A stretch of DNA of 64,000 nt, from contig CAZIAK010000007.1 of the NCBI GenBank assembly GCA_964537035.1, positions 79,051-143,050 of the forward strand, in the 5' to 3' direction. This document shows positions 31,920-40,584 of this stretch, in pieces. The translations under genes were made by a program, and so were the position numbers. Below the pieces are notes generated by a model. It was not told where the DNA came from. It was given only the letters and a program-made list of their open reading frames with translations, and searched no databases. This DNA comes from CAZIAK01 sp964537035 (GTDB lineage Bacteria > Planctomycetota > B15-G4). Numbering within the stretch: position 1 is the stretch's first letter; the number at the start of each line of letters is the position of its first letter.

Positions 31920-31970
31920 CCCCATGGGCTCGGGGAACGTATCCCCCTGGAGATGGGGCTCTGCAGCCCC
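31920..31970 (+). promoter_or_regulatory. Competing hairpins upstream of the ECF sigma gene
   Basis: CCCCAT at 31920 can pair with ATGGGG at 31953, enclosing GGGG/CCCC. The same GGGGCT (31955-31960) can instead pair with AGCCCC (31965-31970). These mutually exclusive folds lie about 100 nt before the sigma factor start. A regulatory role is a guess. The surrounding interval 31750-32066 has no gene. Confidence 0.3.
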
Positions 31971-32066
31971 GGACGGGAGGGTGACCTGATGGCGGCACTT
32001 GCAACGTCCGCAGGCTCCTTGAGACCGTCATGCTGACGCCGACACCCACAGGGGCAGTCACTGCCC

Positions 32067-32669
32067 ATGTCCGAGACTTCCCCAGCGACTGACGAGAGCC
32101 TGGCGGCCGCTGCCGCCTCCGGAGAGCGTGCGGCCTTCGAGACACTGGTTGGACGACACGCGCCGGGTGTCCGGGCGGTGCTGGCCCAGGCGCTGAAGGA
32201 CTCCCATAGGGTCGACGATCTGGTGCAGGAAGTCTGGGTCAAGGTCTTCGGCGCTCTGCCTCGTTTTCGAGCAGATGGCCGCTTCAGACCCTGGCTCTTC
32301 AGCATCGCCTTGAACCACCTCCGTGACGAGCTGCGCCGGGGTCGAAGGGGACGGTTGGTCTACATCGACGACTACCGCACCGTCGAGGGCCAGGCTGGTG
32401 TCGAGTTGCCGGACCACAGCGTGTCCGAGCGCAAGGCGCGGGTGGCGGCAGCCCTGGCCACCATCGACCAACCCTTCCGCGAGGCCGTGGCCCTGGTCGA
32501 CCTGGGTGGCCTGACCTATGCGGAGGCCGCCGCTTGCATGGGCTGCTCCGTAGGCACGGTGAAGTCCCGAGTGTTCAGGGGCCGCGATGCCTTTCGCCGC
32601 AGCTGGGCCGCCACAGAATCAGAGCAGGACACGCAGCGCACGACCCGATCGCCTGGAGTTGCACCATGA
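32067..32669 (+). CDS. ECF-type RNA polymerase sigma factor
   Basis: The 200-residue protein has region 2 (AAFETLVGRHAPGVRAVLAQ, VDDLVQEVWVKVFGALPRF, FRPWLFSIALNHLRDELRR) and region 4 (AALATIDQPFREAVALVDLGGLTYAEAAACMGCSVGTVKSRVFRGR) of extracytoplasmic-function sigma factors. Its TGA overlaps the ATG of the next gene as ATGA. That gene encodes a zinc-finger membrane anti-sigma factor, so the sigma factor is probably held inactive until an envelope signal arrives. Confidence 0.93.
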   Translation: MSETSPATDESLAAAAASGERAAFETLVGRHAPGVRAVLAQALKDSHRVDDLVQEVWVKVFGALPRFRADGRFRPWLFSIALNHLRDELRRGRRGRLVYIDDYRTVEGQAGVELPDHSVSERKARVAAALATIDQPFREAVALVDLGGLTYAEAAACMGCSVGTVKSRVFRGRDAFRRSWAATESEQDTQRTTRSPGVAP

Positions 32670-34248
32670 ATTGCCAAGAGATTCAGACGCTGATGTCCCG
32701 ACGCATCGATGAGGCCTTGGACGACGAGCAGTGCGCCGCCCTGGAGAATCACCTGGCTGGCTGCGATGAGTGCAGCGCGGTGGAGCGATCCCTCGGCCCT
32801 GCCGTCGCCCTCCTCCGCGGGTCAGTGGACGATCGGAGCCACCCAGCTCGGGTGGCTGGCATCATGTCCGCCGTCGATGCGGCGGCAGCCGAACAGGTCG
32901 GTGAGCTTGCTGGAGCGGGGAGCGAACCCTCCGAAGACGAGGTGTTCCGCCAGGCCATGGTGGGCGTCGCGTCTGCGGGCAAGAGGTCTGTCTGGCGTCT
33001 GGTCGCCAGCCATGTCGCGGTGGCGCTCTTCAGCGCCGCGGCGGCGCTGCTGCTCTGGGTGCAGGGTGGCTGGATCCTGCCCCAAGACGATGCCGCACCC
33101 AACGGTCCCAGCGCCCAAACGGCGAGCGGGCCCGATGACTGGCGGAGCGACCGGGCCAGCCCGGCGACTGTCCTGGAGATGCCCAGCGCAGCCGTCACCG
33201 GCGAGAGCGCCCGGGCCGCAGCAGCTGCCGAACTCGAACCCGACATCGACCAACCGGTCGATGTCCCTGCTGTCCGCAAGGGGACCGAACAGCTCAGAGA
33301 AGGCAGCGGGATCCTCGACCGCCCCACCGACCCGGTCAGCGCATCGGCTGCNNNNNNNNNNNNNNNNNNNNNNNNNNNNNNNNNNNNNNNNNNNNNNNNN
33401 NNNNNNNNNNNNNNNNNNNNNNNNNNNNNNNNNNNNNNNNNNNNNNNNNNNGAGAAGGCAGCGGGATCCTCGACCGCCCCACCGACCCGGTCAGCGCATC
33501 GGCTGCTGACCTCACAGCAGAGGCCGACACGCCCAGCACATCGGGGCCCGACCTCATGGCAGCGGCCGACACGCCCAGCGCATCGGCTGCCGACCTCATG
33601 GCAGCGGCCGACACGCCCAGCGCATCGGCTGCCGACCTCACAGCAGAGGCCGACACGCCCAGCCCAGAGAAGGTGCCGTTGCGGTTTGACATCCACATTG
33701 ACACGGCGCCGCTGGCCCTCGCGCTGCGCCAGTTGGATCAGCACGTTGGCGATTGGATGGACCGTGCGGCCGAGCGACGGGCCTCGGCCCAAGCTCTCGC
33801 TGATCAGGCTCTGGCTGAACGGCAGGCCATGCTGGCGGCCAACGCGCCTCCCAGCCAGCCGCTCCAGGTTGCCGAACTTCCCCGCCGTGCTTCCAGCGCG
33901 CCTGTGAGCGTGCTGCAAGATGGCCAGCGATTGGTGCTCACGGTGCGCGGCTCTCCTGCAGAGATCATCCCCTCGCTCCTTGATCTGCTCGGTGACGCTG
34001 ACCCTCGCGCGGTGGATCTTGCGCTCTCCGAACTCGAGCGCATCCGCGCCGACATCGAGTCGGATCCCGTTCTCGACGCAGCCGTCCGGGCGGCGCTGGA
34101 CACCCGGCCAGAACAGCCCCTCCTGGCTCGCGTGTTCGGTTCACCGGAACGGCGCCAAGAAGACCCAGCCGACTCAGACGACCCGGCCAACACATGGGAT
34201 CAGTGGTGGGCCGCAGCCGCGCCACATCTGGCCGTCGCCGCTCTCTAG
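32666..34248 (+). CDS. Membrane anti-sigma factor with zinc finger and 14-residue tandem repeats; contains an artefactual gap
   Basis: The N-terminus has the anti-sigma zinc motif H29-x3-C33-x2-C36 (ENHLAGCDEC). A single transmembrane helix lies at about 111-133 (ASHVAVALFSAAAALLLW). The extracytoplasmic part is Pro/Ala/Asp-rich, contains four copies of a 14-residue unit (type ASAADLTAEADTPS), and then a helical domain (FDIHIDTAPLALALRQLDQH onward) ending LAVAAL. The 100 N at 33352-33451 are flanked by identical 55-nt sequences; removing the N and one copy joins the two frames exactly and gives 475 residues. It overlaps the sigma gene upstream. The extracytoplasmic domain would be the sensor. 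Confidence 0.82.
33297..33506 (+). other. Scaffold gap flanked by identical 55-nt ends
   Basis: Positions 33297-33351 equal 33452-33506 exactly, with 100 N between. This is what a scaffolder leaves when two graph contigs overlap by one k-mer. The last bases are also the start of the 42-nt repeat unit, where units differ (T or C) at the next base, a natural branch point. Confidence 0.88.
33496..33663 (+). repeat. Four tandem 42-nt coding repeats
   Basis: Four in-frame 42-nt units encode ASAADLTAEADTPS, TSGPDLMAAADTPS, ASAADLMAAADTPS and ASAADLTAEADTPS in the stalk of the anti-sigma factor. The copy number may be under-counted because of the neighbouring gap. Confidence 0.9.
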
Positions 34249-34378
34249 CCGAGTGCAAACATGTCTTTGCCCCTCGCTCCACGGAAAGAATCAGTTCAGC
34301 CGGGAACCCGTCCTGCCACGACCGCGTATCCCAGGTCAGTTCTCCCGACACACCACCACGAAACCCAGGAGTCTCGTC

Positions 34379-35584
34379 ATGGTCCTTCGCACCGTTGCCA
34401 GCGCCCTCTTGTTGCTGACGACCACTGGCTGCGTCAACTACCACTCCACCTACGATGCGCCCAACAAGCAGCTGATCGCCCAACACGATCAATCCGACGG
34501 TCAGTCGAGCTACTCCCTGGTGCAGCGAAGCAACGACCAGGCCACGCTCCATCGTTCGGTGGACTCGACTCGCAAGGTGGCCTACCTGGGATTGGTCACC
34601 GCCAACGTCGACGGCGAGCTCGCCAGGGCTCTCGGCGTGGTGGCCTGGAACGGCGTCTACATCGAGTCAGTCGTCGCCGGCTCCCCGGCAGATGACGCCG
34701 GCCTCGTCGCAGGAGACATCTTGCGCTCCATCGCCGACGAGGAGATCGGCTCGAAGGACGAAGTCCAGGAGTTCATCGAGGGTCGGCTCAGTCCGGGTGA
34801 CGAGTTCGAGATCCTGGTGCAGAGGTGGGAAGCGAACGGCGACGACCTGATGTTGGCCGGACATCGCCTGAACGCCACAGCAGGCAGCCGCGACGTGAAG
34901 CAGACGATCAAGGAGTCGTTCCCCCTGGAGCTGGCCGCAGGTGTCCAGAAGCTCACCGGGTTGGGAGTGGCCCAGATCCCCGCCGATCTGGCCAATGAGG
35001 TCTGGGGGTCCTCTGCCGGGGAGTTGGCCGTGACCGGCGTGATCACCGGCTCGCCCGCATACCACGCGGGTTTTCGCACCGGGGATCGCATCGTGTCCAT
35101 CGACGGGTCTGGTCCAACATCGCTGGCAGACCTGGAACGGGCCGTGGCCGCCAAGGCCCTGTCCCTGGGCATTGAACCGAGCCTGGTGGCCCGTGGATCC
35201 CACGGCAACTGGATCGGCGACGGTCTCGAGCCCCATCCAGCCGACGTGGTCGTAGAGGTCAGCGGTCCCCTGGGAGCACACGTCGCTCCGCTGACCATCA
35301 CCGAGGACCTGGACGACGACAGCGAGGTCTACATCCCGATCATTCTTGACTGGGAATCGGATGTGCGCGGCACCGACTGGTCCTTCCTCGACTTCATCTT
35401 TCAGTTCGGGGCGAACTACCGCGGCACCTACGGACGTCAGAGCGATTCCCGCCAACCCGCCCACTCGACCTACTTCTCCATGCTGCCTTTCGGCATGTTC
35501 GAGTACCGGTCGGGCCGCTACGACACCAACTCGGGGAGCATGGACAGCGAGTACACCTTCTTCTGGTTCATCACCATCGGCTGA
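34379..35584 (+). CDS. Double-PDZ-domain lipoprotein
   Basis: The 401-residue protein has a lipoprotein signal with Cys18 (LLLTTTGC). PDZ1 lies at about 70-155 (VVAWNGVYIESVVAGSPADDAGLVAGDIL) and PDZ2 at about 195-290 (GVITGSPAYHAGFRTGDRIVSIDG). The C-terminal 100 residues are rich in aromatic residues and may form a beta-structure. No protease domain is present. It lies 131 nt after the anti-sigma gene on the same strand. A PDZ lipoprotein beside a sigma/anti-sigma pair recalls envelope-stress sensing (compare RseP/DegS PDZ domains), which is inference. Confidence 0.8.
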   Translation: MVLRTVASALLLLTTTGCVNYHSTYDAPNKQLIAQHDQSDGQSSYSLVQRSNDQATLHRSVDSTRKVAYLGLVTANVDGELARALGVVAWNGVYIESVVAGSPADDAGLVAGDILRSIADEEIGSKDEVQEFIEGRLSPGDEFEILVQRWEANGDDLMLAGHRLNATAGSRDVKQTIKESFPLELAAGVQKLTGLGVAQIPADLANEVWGSSAGELAVTGVITGSPAYHAGFRTGDRIVSIDGSGPTSLADLERAVAAKALSLGIEPSLVARGSHGNWIGDGLEPHPADVVVEVSGPLGAHVAPLTITEDLDDDSEVYIPIILDWESDVRGTDWSFLDFIFQFGANYRGTYGRQSDSRQPAHSTYFSMLPFGMFEYRSGRYDTNSGSMDSEYTFFWFITIG

Positions 35585-35589
35585 CCGGC

Positions 35590-35790
35590 GTCAGGTCGCA
35601 GGCGGGGTGCGGGGCGTCTTGCGGGCGAACTTGAGCCAGCGCGCTCACGAACGATCGGACAGGCCTGGCGCCGGCCTCGCCGCCGCGCTGGCTGCCGAAG
35701 ACCAGCCAGTTCGTGCGGCCGATGACCACATGGCGCAGGGCGGGCTCGTCGACGCAGACGGCCAGCACCTTGCATGGGCTCTCATGGTAG
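35590..35790 (-). pseudogene. IS66-type transposase C-terminal relic
   Basis: On the minus strand one frame reads DEPALRHVVIGRTNWLVFGS then QRGGEAGARPVRSFVSALAQ. This resembles the IS66 TnpC C-terminus, where an xxIGRKNWLFxGSxRGGxxAA stretch is followed by a short helical tail. The catalytic part is absent. Only about 60 residues remain, with no intact ends. Confidence 0.55.
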
Positions 35791-35808
35791 ATCAGTGACG
35801 TGACACAC

Positions 35809-35843
35809 GAGGCGGCGCGCGGCATCGAGCCGCGTGCCGCCTC
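35809..35843 (-). terminator. Strong hairpin after the katG fragment
   Basis: Arms of 15 nt (35809-35823 and 35829-35843) pair fully apart from one G-T wobble, around a 5-nt loop, 15 nt beyond the katG stop. It probably was the native katG terminator and is palindromic enough to act from both sides. Confidence 0.65.
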
Positions 35844-35857
35844 GCTTCTTTGGAGAC

Positions 35858-36490
35858 CTACAGAAGGTCGAAGCGGTCGAGCATCATGACCTTGTTCCAG
35901 GCCGCCACGAAGTCGGACACGAACTTCTCCCTGGCGTCGTCGCTGGCGTAGACCTCGGACAGGGCGCGCAGTTGGGAGTTGGAACCGAAGATCAGATCGA
36001 CGGAACTCGCGGTCCAGCGCTCCTTGACCGTGGTTCGGTCGCGGCCCACGTAACTGTCGCCACGAGACTCCCAGGCTGTGCCCATGTCGAGCAGGTTGAC
36101 GAACCACTCGTTGCTCAGAGTGCCGACGTGGTCGGTCAAGATCCCGAGCTTGGAGCCACCCTCGTTCGCGCCAAGGGAGCGCATGCCGCCGACCAAGACC
36201 GTCATCTCCGGCGCGGTCAAGCTGAGCTGATCGGCCTTGTCCACCAGCATCTCCGCTGCGTTCCAGCCGTAGCCGTCGCGGAAGCCGTCGGCGGTCAACT
36301 CAAGAGCGTCGACGGAGGCTGCGTCGGTCATCTCGGCGGTGGCGTCGGTGCGGCCCGGAGTGAAGGGAACTTCGATCTCTACACCACCTTGTCTGGCGGC
36401 AGATTCGACCACCGCTCCGCCGGCCAGCACAATCAGATCAGCCATCGAGACGCGCGTGTCGTGAAAGGCCCACAGAGAAGCCTCCAGGGA
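35858..36490 (-). pseudogene. katG: Catalase-peroxidase C-terminal fragment
   Basis: The frame reads [74 protein letters not shown] and ends [11 protein letters not shown], which is the C-terminal third of KatG to its normal end. The N-terminal two thirds, carrying the heme ligand and the catalytic His/Arg/Trp, are absent. Upstream the same frame runs into unrelated sequence. The fragment cannot be a peroxidase. Its stop is followed by a good terminator, so the 3' end is original and the 5' side was lost. Confidence 0.85.
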
Positions 36491-36560
36491 GCGCACCACG
36501 TGGGTGGACCCTTTGATCTCCGGGGGAGACCGGTGACGAAAGCTGCCCCTCGCGACCTCG

Positions 36561-36731
36561 TCAATCAATGGGTGGAGCGGCATGACGCGCCGCAGCTCTT
36601 CCAGTCCCGCCCGCTCGATAGTCGGTCACGGGAACGAAGGTCCCGGGCAATGAGAACTCGATGGAGGCTCCGAGAGCATCGCCTACCGTCAGTCCGGGGA
36701 GCATCCCTCGCTGCCGATTGGGATCGATCAT
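36561..36731 (-). pseudogene. ADP-ribosylglycohydrolase N-terminal fragment
   Basis: ATG 36731 opens a 56-codon frame beginning MIDPNRQRGMLPGLTVGDAL and continuing [22 protein letters not shown]. This matches the start of ADP-ribosylglycohydrolases (RGMLxGLAVGDALGxxxEF), which remove ADP-ribose from proteins. After the GG the similarity ends and the frame stops inside the katG-side junction. The catalytic metal-binding residues are missing. It looks like a deletion joint with the katG remnant. Confidence 0.7.
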
Positions 36732-36952
36732 GTGGGTCTCTTTCCGTTGTCACATCCCCAAGGAAGTCCCGAAGCTGGATGAACGTAGCGACGAGCTGGT
36801 CCCTATCAATCTATCAAGGGATGGACCGTCCTCAAGCACAAGCGGGGCACCGTCGCCCAGGTCAAGGAACGCCTCGCCAAGGGTCTCGTCGAAGGACTCC
36901 ACAACCATCGGGCAGAGCGAGAGGTCGGTTGAGGGCGGCCTCGATGCCGTCA
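36732..36952. other. Unassigned interval next to gene remains
   Basis: A plus-strand frame reads GWTVLKHKRGTVAQVKERLA then KGLVEGLHNHRAEREVG before a stop, with stops shortly upstream. It looks like a protein end but is not recognised. No complete gene is present. Confidence 0.4.
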
Positions 36953-38212
36953 TCAGGGCGTCGTGGTTGATCGCGGCGAAGTGCCCGACCCTTCGAGCAT
37001 CTCCACCAGCCGCCCCACCGCCTCGTGGACAAAGGCCGGGTCTTCGGCGCCGTAGTCGAGCTCGACGTACTCGACCGTCGCGGGCAGGGCCTGGCGCAGC
37101 GCATCTGCGAACGTGCGATCGCCTGCGGGGTCATGCAGCGGCCCGCCCTCTACCGAGTAGCGGCTGGTGCCGGCCATGGGCATGAGCATGGCGCACTGTC
37201 CCTTGGTGTGCGCCAGTCGCTGGCCCACCTCGTTGGCCACGGTGACGAACTGCTCGGCATTGAGCCGCGGGGCGAGGATGATCGGGTTGTGAAACACCGT
37301 GAGGTTGTCCGCCCAGCAGTCGGGGACCACGTCGGGCTCGTCGACCATGATGCCCACGTGTTCGGCGCCGCCGGGGCAGACGACCTGGGGCAGGCCCAGC
37401 TTGCCAGCCACCGTGAGGCGTTCGGGGGTCGCGGCGCGCAGGCCGGAGAAGAGCTCGTCGGTAATCTCGCCCAGGGCGTAGTCGAAGACCGCGCCGATGA
37501 GGCCGTCCTTCATCATGCGTTCCATGGCTCGGCCGCCGGAGCCGACGGCGTGAAAGGTGAGCACTTCGTAGCCCCGCTCGTGCAACAGCTCGATGGCCAG
37601 CTGGGCACCCTCGGTGAGCACACCCAGGTTGGTCATGGCGATGAGGGGCTTGTCGCCGCCCGCTGTCTGCAGGGCGACGGGTTGGCTGGCCATGCCCCAG
37701 GCCGCTCCCGCCGCGTTGGCCAGGATGGTGCGGGTCAGGGGGTTGAGCCCCAGGATGTCCCCCACCGCGTTCATCATGGTGATGTCCATGATGTCCACGT
37801 AGGGAGAGGTGTCGCCGGACGCGATGGTCGAGACCATGATCTTGGGCAGGCCGAAGGGCAGGCTGCGCAGCACGGCGCATCCGTTGGACGTGCCTTGCGT
37901 GCCGCCGAGTGCGATGACGCCGTGCACTTCACCGGCGGCCACCTTCTCGCCCAGCAGCTTCGACAGCCCGGCGATCAACACGGGCGAGGCCTTCTGCCGC
38001 GTGGGTTCGTCGAGCAGCTCGCTCAGTGAACTGCCCCCCGCCGCGGCCACCGCTGCACGATCGATGTCGGCGGTGGTGGTCGGCTCGCCCATCACACCCA
38101 TGTCGGCCAGCAGTGCTCGGCCGCCCAACGCTTCGATGCGCTCGCGCAGGTACGCCGCCTCGGCACCCTTCGTGTCGAGGGTCGCGATCACGGCGATGGT
38201 CTTGGCGGTCAT
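36953..38212 (-). CDS. Tm-1-like ATP-binding domain protein (UPF0261)
   Basis: The 419-residue protein matches UPF0261: KTIAVIATLDTKGAEAAYLRERIE, GVIALGGTQGTSNGCAVLRSLPFGLPKIMVSTIASGDTSPY-type stretch, ILANAAGAAWGM, TFHAVGSGGRAMERMM and LNAEQFVTVANEVG. The same domain forms the N-terminal half of the tomato Tm-1 virus-resistance protein. Its bacterial function is unknown. GGGAG precedes ATG 38212. The PEP-hydrolase-like gene lies 49 nt upstream in the same operon and corresponds to the C-terminal half of fused homologues. Confidence 0.92.
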   Translation of the reverse strand: MTAKTIAVIATLDTKGAEAAYLRERIEALGGRALLADMGVMGEPTTTADIDRAAVAAAGGSSLSELLDEPTRQKASPVLIAGLSKLLGEKVAAGEVHGVIALGGTQGTSNGCAVLRSLPFGLPKIMVSTIASGDTSPYVDIMDITMMNAVGDILGLNPLTRTILANAAGAAWGMASQPVALQTAGGDKPLIAMTNLGVLTEGAQLAIELLHERGYEVLTFHAVGSGGRAMERMMKDGLIGAVFDYALGEITDELFSGLRAATPERLTVAGKLGLPQVVCPGGAEHVGIMVDEPDVVPDCWADNLTVFHNPIILAPRLNAEQFVTVANEVGQRLAHTKGQCAMLMPMAGTSRYSVEGGPLHDPAGDRTFADALRQALPATVEYVELDYGAEDPAFVHEAVGRLVEMLEGSGTSPRSTTTP

Positions 38213-38261
38213 GGTCGGGCTCCCGGGTAGGCGTGACGACAGGTTGGGCGAAGTGCGCCGC

Positions 38262-39134
38262 TCATGAAGAGGCTCCCTTGTTTGAGAAGCTCAGCGCCGC
38301 GAACTCACGGGCGGTCTCCAGCACGGCGCGCTCGATGGGCAGGCGTTCGGTGGACGACCCGGTCCAGAAGCCGTGGCCGCTGGTGTGGTCGAGCATGTAC
38401 TGACCGTCGACCGGGTTCTCGAGCGCGGCGCCGTGAGCCACCAGGATCGTCTCCGGCGCGATGGCGCGAATCTTGCCGTAGGCCTCTTCGGTGCGCTGCG
38501 CCGTCTCCTCGATGGTCTCGCCGCTGTCGTAGCCCGTCTGGCCGCCCTTCGTCGTCCCCGCGTGAAAACAGAAGATGTCGGGACGGGCCCGCTCGATCAT
38601 GGCCATGCTGTCCTCCTCGTCGAAGGCCAGGCCCACGGTGAGCAGGCCCATCTCTTTGGCCAGGGCCAGCATCTCGATCTCGTGGTCGAGGGTGATGCCG
38701 CACGAGGTGAGCACCTTGAAGAAGTTGCTGTCCTTGTCGACGTAGCTGATCGACGGGCCGATGTTCGACACCGAGGGGATGCCGTTCTCGAGGCAGCGGC
38801 GCAGCACGTTGCGCATGTCCCGCAGGGGGTCGTTGGCGTTGAGGCAGGCGCACACGAACGCGTCGCCGCTCATGGCCGGCAGGATGTCCTGCTCGGTGTA
38901 GTCGAGGGTCTGCTTGTTGCTGTCGAGAATCGGCCACATCATCGACATGGTGCCCATGCCGTTGGCCCGCAGCCGGGCGCCGGAGAAGGTGTTGACGCAG
39001 TCGACGCCAGCCTGTTCGAGCAGCTTGGCCACCAGACCGCTGCCGGCGCTGGCGATGAAGAGCGGTTGGCGGCGATCGATCTTGGCCTGCAGCTTGGCCA
39101 GGATTTCGGCGCGGGTGGTGCGGGGCACGATCAC
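38262..39134 (-). CDS. Phosphoenolpyruvate hydrolase family / TIM-barrel signal transduction protein
   Basis: The protein of about 290 residues matches the TIM-barrel family paired with UPF0261: PLFIASAGSGLVAKLLEQAGVD, LMxxLPILDSN-like MSMMWPILDSN, ENGIPSVSNIGPSI, LLTVGLAFDEEDSMAMIERARPDI, CFHAGTTKGG and ILVAHGAALENP. GTG 39134 is the likely start, with a GAGAGG about 8 nt upstream. It is the first gene of a two-gene operon with the Tm-1-like gene. A PEP-mutase/hydrolase-type reaction has been suggested for relatives; the substrate is not known. Confidence 0.88.
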   Translation of the reverse strand: MIVPRTTRAEILAKLQAKIDRRQPLFIASAGSGLVAKLLEQAGVDCVNTFSGARLRANGMGTMSMMWPILDSNKQTLDYTEQDILPAMSGDAFVCACLNANDPLRDMRNVLRRCLENGIPSVSNIGPSISYVDKDSNFFKVLTSCGITLDHEIEMLALAKEMGLLTVGLAFDEEDSMAMIERARPDIFCFHAGTTKGGQTGYDSGETIEETAQRTEEAYGKIRAIAPETILVAHGAALENPVDGQYMLDHTSGHGFWTGSSTERLPIERAVLETAREFAALSFSNKGASS

Positions 39135-39286
39135 GGGCAGACACCTCTCAGGGGGACGGGGCACGGCCACCCTACTGCCAGGCTCGGCGGCCCACAACGA
39201 GCGCGATCTGCGGTGCCCGATCCGAGAGGCCCGATTTGAAAGTCCAGGGAGTATGGTCGCCTGCTCACCGCACCGGAGCGCCGTCC

Positions 39287-40339
39287 ATGTCCCACTCGAT
39301 CGTCTTGCTCTGCCTTTGCCTCGGCCTGGCTGGTTGCACCATCACGCCCACACTGCCGCCCTACGACGGGCCCGGCGTGCGCTACGACGGCGGCAGCGGA
39401 CCCGGCGCGGGGCGCCACATCGTGCTCGTGGCGGGCGACGAGGAGTACCGCTCCGAAGAGGCGCTCCCGGCCCTGGCCAAGATCTTGTCGACCCACCACG
39501 GCTTCACCACCACCGTGCTCTTCGCCCTCGACGAGGCCGACGCGTTCATCGACCCCAACGCCAGCGGCAACATCCCCGGGCTGCAGATCGTCGACGACGC
39601 CGACCTGCTGGTGTTATTCACACGCTTCCGGCGCCTACCCGACGAGGACATGGCCCACCTGGTCGACTACATCGAAGCGGGACGCCCGTTGCTCGGCATC
39701 CGCACCGCCACCCACGCCTTCGCCTACGAGAAGGACTCCACCAGCAAGTACGCCCGCTGGAACTGGAACGACGGCCGATGGCCCGGCGGCTTCGGGCGCC
39801 AGGTCTTGGGCGAGACCTGGGTCGCGCACCACGGACACCACGGCAAGGAAAGCACCCGAGGCGTGATCCCTGCAGACGTGGCCGATCACCCGATCCTGCG
39901 CGGCGTGGGCACGATCTGGGGACCCACCGACGTCTACGCCGTGCGCGAGCTGCCCGCCGACGCCACCGTGCTCGTGCGGGGCGCGGTGCTCGACTCCATG
40001 GAGCCAGACGGGCAGGCGGTGGACGACGGCCGCAACCGCCCCATGATGCCCATCATCTGGACGCGAGAGCGCGATGTCGGCCAACGGCTAGGCGAAAGGC
40101 AGGGCGACGGCCTGACCCAGCGGGTGGTCACCTCGACCATCGGCGCTTCGGTCGACCTGGCCAACGGCGAGCTACGCCGAGCGCTGGTCAACGCCTGCTA
40201 CTGGCTGCAAGGGTTGGAGGAGCAGATCACGCCGGATAGCAACGTCGATCTCGTGGGCGACTACGCGCCGACCATGTTCGGCTTCGGCAGCTTTGTCACG
40301 GGTGTGCGGCCCAGTGACCACGGGCTCACGGACGACTGA
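39287..40339 (+). CDS. ThuA-like domain lipoprotein
   Basis: The 350-residue protein begins with a lipobox ending LGLAGC (Cys at about residue 16) and continues as a class-I glutamine-amidotransferase-like ThuA domain: HIVLVAGDEEYRSEEALPALAKIL, DADLLVLFTRFRRLPDEDM, GRPLLGIRTATHAF and WVAHHGHHGKESTRG. ThuA-like proteins are frequent in Planctomycetota, often near sugar or glycan catabolism. ATG 39287 has GGAG 9 nt upstream. It is divergent from the PEP-hydrolase-like operon. Confidence 0.88.
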   Translation: MSHSIVLLCLCLGLAGCTITPTLPPYDGPGVRYDGGSGPGAGRHIVLVAGDEEYRSEEALPALAKILSTHHGFTTTVLFALDEADAFIDPNASGNIPGLQIVDDADLLVLFTRFRRLPDEDMAHLVDYIEAGRPLLGIRTATHAFAYEKDSTSKYARWNWNDGRWPGGFGRQVLGETWVAHHGHHGKESTRGVIPADVADHPILRGVGTIWGPTDVYAVRELPADATVLVRGAVLDSMEPDGQAVDDGRNRPMMPIIWTRERDVGQRLGERQGDGLTQRVVTSTIGASVDLANGELRRALVNACYWLQGLEEQITPDSNVDLVGDYAPTMFGFGSFVTGVRPSDHGLTDD

Positions 40340-40387
40340 CAAGGGACACTGCACGGCTCCATAAGACCCACGTCAAGGTAGCGTGAG

Positions 40388-40411
40388 CCCGGCTGCGGCG
40401 CCGCAGCCGGG
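40388..40411. repeat. Perfect 24-nt palindrome
   Basis: The sequence centred between 40399 and 40400 (arm CCCGGCTGCGGC) is identical on both strands, with no loop. It sits between the ThuA gene and brnT and could be a terminator stem for the former. The interval 40340-40541 has no gene. Confidence 0.7.
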
Positions 40412-40541
40412 GGGTGTGAGAAGGGGGCGCCTGGGACGGCTCTCCCTTCACGGTTGGGCGGCAGGCTTGGAGATCGCACCGAGATGTGGGCAGCACAGAC
40501 CATATCGAGCGCGCACACGGCCCCGCATTGCCCAACGAGCG

Positions 40542-40576
40542 ACTACGCCATTGACTGACTCCGCCAATGGCGTAGT
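40542..40576. promoter_or_regulatory. brnT operator, 12-bp inverted repeat
   Basis: ACTACGCCATTG at 40542-40553 is the exact reverse complement of 40565-40576, with an 11-nt spacer. It spans the -35/-10 region of the brnT promoter and ends 8 nt before the start codon. It is the obvious binding site for the HTH antitoxin. Confidence 0.85.
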
Positions 40577-40578
40577 AT
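40551..40578 (+). promoter_or_regulatory. brnT promoter (TTGACT-N16-TAGTAT), leaderless
   Basis: TTGACT at 40551-40556 and TAGTAT at 40573-40578 are separated by 16 nt. The -10 ends 6 nt before the ATG and there is no Shine-Dalgarno, so the transcript should start at or very near the start codon. Confidence 0.7.
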
Positions 40579-40584
40579 TGAGCA

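Noticed and set aside
33496..33663. Regular 42-nt repeats as a CRISPR array
   Set aside because: The units are contiguous with no spacers, in frame, and encode a protein stalk.
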